A stretch of DNA of 6,821 bases from Sporomusa sp. GTDB lineage: Bacteria; Bacillota_C; Negativicutes; Sporomusales; Sporomusaceae. The stretch lies in contig JAQSXM010000186.1 of NCBI GenBank assembly GCA_029256645.1, positions 1 to 6,821 on the forward strand. Direction: 5' to 3'. Of the stretch, positions 5,226-6,821 are shown one piece after another. The notes below the pieces were generated by a model. It saw only the letters and a list, made by a program, of their open reading frames with translations, made no database searches and was not told where the DNA came from. The translations under genes and the position numbers were made by a program. Every line of letters starts with the position of its first letter. Positions within the stretch are counted from its first letter, which is position 1.

Positions 5226-5271
5226 AATAGCAATAGAGTAAGTATGAATTTTTCGAAAGAGGAGGAAGAGC

Positions 5272-5574
5272 ATGCTTCAAGAATTTTCAGTGGTAAATAA
5301 TGAAGTACATGTTACACTTACTGGCAGCATTTATGTGGAAGAAGCCACCGCTATCAGGGCAAAATTAATTGAGTATATTGATAAGGGGTTTAAACGGTTT
5401 ATTATAACTATGCAAAATGTCGACTATATTGACAGTTCCGGTTTGGGTGTGCTGGTCGCTGTACAGAAACGGGCTGTACAGAACGGCGGTGGTGTAGCGA
5501 TCAAAGGAATTAAAGGAATTGTGAAGGAATTATTTGAGCTGACCCGTCTAAATAAGGTATTTGAAATTCTTTAA
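5272..5574 (+). CDS. STAS-domain anti-sigma factor antagonist (SpoIIAA/RsbV-like)
   Basis: The 100-residue protein is a single cytosolic STAS domain, the usual length for anti-anti-sigma factors. These bind an anti-sigma serine kinase and free its sigma factor; phosphorylation of one serine switches them off. The phosphorylation loop DYIDSSGLGVL (51-61) is intact, and Ser55, the first Ser after Asp54, aligns with Ser58 of SpoIIAA and Ser56 of RsbV. The N-terminal VHVTLTGSIYVEEA strand and the C-terminal helix ending LTRLNKVFEI also fit. AGGAGG (5260-5265) is six bases before the ATG. The gene stands alone between its own promoter and terminators; no kinase (SpoIIAB/RsbW) or sigma gene is adjacent, so its partner and pathway are unknown. 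It is not necessarily the sporulation SpoIIAA, which is normally in a spoIIA operon. Confidence 0.9.
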   Translation: MLQEFSVVNNEVHVTLTGSIYVEEATAIRAKLIEYIDKGFKRFIITMQNVDYIDSSGLGVLVAVQKRAVQNGGGVAIKGIKGIVKELFELTRLNKVFEIL

Positions 5575-5588
5575 TCAGCAAATGGTAG

Positions 5589-5624
5589 AACAGCCACTCC
5601 GGTGAATTGTAGTGGCTGTTTTAT
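5589..5624 (+). terminator. Intrinsic terminator after the STAS gene
   Basis: AACAGCCACT (5589-5598) pairs perfectly with AGTGGCTGTT (5611-5620) around a 12-base loop, followed by TTATAT so that four T in a row close the structure. It starts 14 bases after the stop codon. Confidence 0.8.
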
Positions 5625-5667
5625 ATATGCCTGCAGTTGATAACAACAATCTGCCGCTGGTGAGTTG

Positions 5668-5697
5668 CCGCAATTTTGCGGAAGCTTTATTTTTTTT
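5668..5697 (+). terminator. Second, tandem intrinsic terminator
   Basis: CCGCAA (5668-5673) and TTGCGG (5676-5681) form a compact hairpin, most likely 5 bp with a 4-base loop, followed after AAGC by TTTA and eight T (5686-5697). Together with the terminator at 5589-5624 it isolates apbE from the STAS gene, so apbE should have its own promoter between about 5698 and 5760. I see no convincing -35/-10 pair there. Confidence 0.55.
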
Positions 5698-5719
5698 GCA
5701 GGTTTTTAGTTATTGGGAC

Positions 5720-5751
5720 AGAATAATATGGAGGTACTTTAGAATAATATG
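5720..5751. repeat. 11-bp direct repeat upstream of apbE
   Basis: AGAATAATATG occurs at 5720-5730 and again at 5741-5751, 21 bases apart start to start, close to two helical turns. Each copy is followed within a few bases by a GGAGG. TAATAT in each copy could serve as a -10 element, or the pair could bind a dimeric regulator. Confidence 0.5.
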
Positions 5752-5770
5752 TATCCGGAGGCTGTTATTG

Positions 5771-6787
5771 ATGAAGGGCTTACAACGCATACTAATAAGT
5801 AGCTGTTTGATGATTATCCTTGTCGTGCTTAGCGCAGGTTGTGGAGTAGGCTCATTATTTGCCCCTAAGCCCTACAAAGAAACACAATTTCTTATGGATA
5901 CCATTATCGATATTACGGCCTACGGCGAGGGCAATGAAGCGGCTGTTAAAGCCGCATTTGACGAGTTTCAACGAATTAATGAACTGACCAACCGGTTTGA
6001 TGACAATAGCCAGGTAACTAAGATTAACCAGGCGGCAGGAAAAGCCAAGGTGCAGGTTGATGCTGACGTCATTACTATGCTCAAGCTGGCCCGCAGCCGC
6101 TCGCAGCAGCTTGGCGGTGCGCTGGACGTAACTATCGGTGCACTCACCGAGCTCTGGGGTGTAGGCCACAAGGGTGAGTTTGTGCCCAGCCAACCAGAGA
6201 TTGAAGCCGCGCGGCTGCTGGTAGATTACCGCTTGCTGGAGATTGATGACAAAGAACGGACTGTGTTTTTACCCAAGGCCGGTATGAGCATTGACTTGGG
6301 GGCAGTTGCCAAAAGCTATGCCAATCGCAGGGCGATTGAGGTCTTAAAGGCCAAAGGGATAAAGTCTGCGCTGGTAAACGCCGGCGGTGAGGTTCGGGTT
6401 ATCGGAACTAGGCCGGATGGGCAGCCTTGGCGTGTGGGTGTGCAGGATCCCCGCGATACGGAGGGTTTAGCCGCAAAGGTTGCGCTGACAGAGTGGGACT
6501 CACTTGAGACTTCAGGCGACTATCAGCGGTTTTTTATAAAAGACAATGTGAGATATGCTCATATTTTAGATCCGCGAACCGGCTCCCAACCGCGGGAAGT
6601 GGTTAGTGTTACTATTGTTTCCAAGTCAGACAGTTACGCCGATGTGTTAAGCACAGCCATGTTTGTGCTTGGCGTGGAGAAAGGTCAGGAATTACTTAAG
6701 CAATATCCTGGTACCGAAGCCATTTTTATTACCAATGACGGAAAAAAAGTTGTCACACCCGGTTTGGCGGGAAAAATAGAGTTTTAG
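5771..6787 (+). CDS. apbE: FAD:protein FMN transferase, lipoprotein
   Basis: This 338-residue protein belongs to the ApbE family. These enzymes use FAD and Mg2+ to attach FMN covalently to a Thr/Ser of target proteins such as RnfG/NqrC-type redox subunits, outside the membrane. A basic, hydrophobic signal peptide (1-23) ends in LSAGC, with Cys24 as the likely lipid anchor; Ser at position -3 is permitted but not the most common residue. Family motifs follow in order: GGALDVTIGALTELWG (115-130), IDLGAVAKSYA (174-184), NAGGEVRVIG (203-212), TSGDYQRFF (247-255), HILDPRTG (264-271) and the metal site around Asp291 and Thr295 in YADVLSTAMFVLG. The start is ATG 5771 because GGAGG (5757-5761) lies nine bases upstream and the signal peptide begins there. 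The frame is open back to a GTG at 5612, but that overlaps a terminator. Confidence 0.95.
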   Translation: MKGLQRILISSCLMIILVVLSAGCGVGSLFAPKPYKETQFLMDTIIDITAYGEGNEAAVKAAFDEFQRINELTNRFDDNSQVTKINQAAGKAKVQVDADVITMLKLARSRSQQLGGALDVTIGALTELWGVGHKGEFVPSQPEIEAARLLVDYRLLEIDDKERTVFLPKAGMSIDLGAVAKSYANRRAIEVLKAKGIKSALVNAGGEVRVIGTRPDGQPWRVGVQDPRDTEGLAAKVALTEWDSLETSGDYQRFFIKDNVRYAHILDPRTGSQPREVVSVTIVSKSDSYADVLSTAMFVLGVEKGQELLKQYPGTEAIFITNDGKKVVTPGLAGKIEF

Positions 6788-6795
6788 GTGATGTT

Positions 6796-6821
6796 ATGGA
6801 TACCAAAAAAGTTAGAAGACA
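6796..6821 (+). CDS. Start of a downstream gene, truncated by the window edge
   Basis: ATG at 6796-6798 opens a frame reading MDTKKVRR to the window end, nine codons at most. It lies 8 bases after the apbE stop, with AGGTGAT (6786-6792) as a close ribosome binding site. ATG 6791 in another frame (MLWIPKKLED) is the alternative. The basic N-terminus could precede a membrane segment. Too little is visible to name a product; apbE is often followed by membrane or redox genes. Confidence 0.4.

Noticed and set aside
5612..5770. N-terminal extension of ApbE from GTG 5612
   Set aside because: The extension overlaps both terminators and is not family-like. The ribosome binding site and the lipoprotein signal peptide place the start at 5771. 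TTG 5768 is possible but less likely.
1..6821. CRISPR arrays, insertion sequences, phage genes, tRNA or rRNA genes, defence systems
   Set aside because: I saw no regularly spaced repeats, transposase or integrase motifs, cloverleaf-type sequence or defence domains anywhere in the window.

Overview
The window looks like an ordinary chromosomal segment of an anaerobic, probably spore-forming member of the Firmicutes. Strong AGGAGG-type ribosome binding sites, a SpoIIAA/RsbV-like STAS protein, a tiny Gly/Cys-rich membrane peptide of the kind found in spore formers, a CbiMQO metal transporter and a lipoprotein ApbE all fit. A Negativicutes/Sporomusaceae-like source is my guess from the gene mix; no 16S or other marker is present.

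Layout. (1) 1-1583, plus strand: end of a dTDP-L-rhamnose operon, with the 3' end of rfbA, then rfbC and rfbD, overlapping or tightly spaced. (2) 1750-1869, plus: an unlisted 39-residue Gly/Cys-rich single-span peptide gene with a very good ribosome binding site, closed by a strong hairpin. (3) 1870-2215: a gene-free stretch that is not empty. It holds a leftward terminator-like hairpin, several inverted repeats, a near-consensus sigma-A promoter (TTGATT, 17 bp, TATAAT) and, 142 bp later, a very strong two-way terminator. Between promoter and terminator lies a 14-bp hairpin flanked by repeated GTATAC palindromes and no convincing ORF, so this looks like an undescribed small RNA gene. (4) 4905-2216, minus: a cbiM-cbiQ-cbiO operon encoding an energy-coupling-factor (ECF) nickel/cobalt importer. 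CbiM is fused to a C-terminal PDGLE (NikN-like) domain, which favours nickel. (5) 4906-5271: a divergent regulatory region. Leftward it gives a promoter with a palindromic operator-like site and a roughly 170-nt leader ending in a terminator hairpin plus T-run ahead of cbiM. This is an attenuator that matches no riboswitch I can recognise. Rightward it gives an extended -10 promoter for a STAS-domain anti-anti-sigma factor (5272-5574). (6) Two tandem terminators, an 11-bp direct repeat with 21-bp period, then apbE (5771-6787), a lipoprotein FAD:protein FMN transferase, and the first codons of a further gene at the right edge.

How the parts fit. The rhamnose genes supply an activated sugar for surface polysaccharide. 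The cbi operon imports Ni or Co for metalloenzymes or corrinoids. ApbE flavinylates exported redox proteins. These are separate units set apart by terminators; nothing in the sequence links them into one pathway. The coding genes are well known families. The most novel material is non-coding: the orphan transcript at about 2076-2217 and the cbiM leader attenuator.
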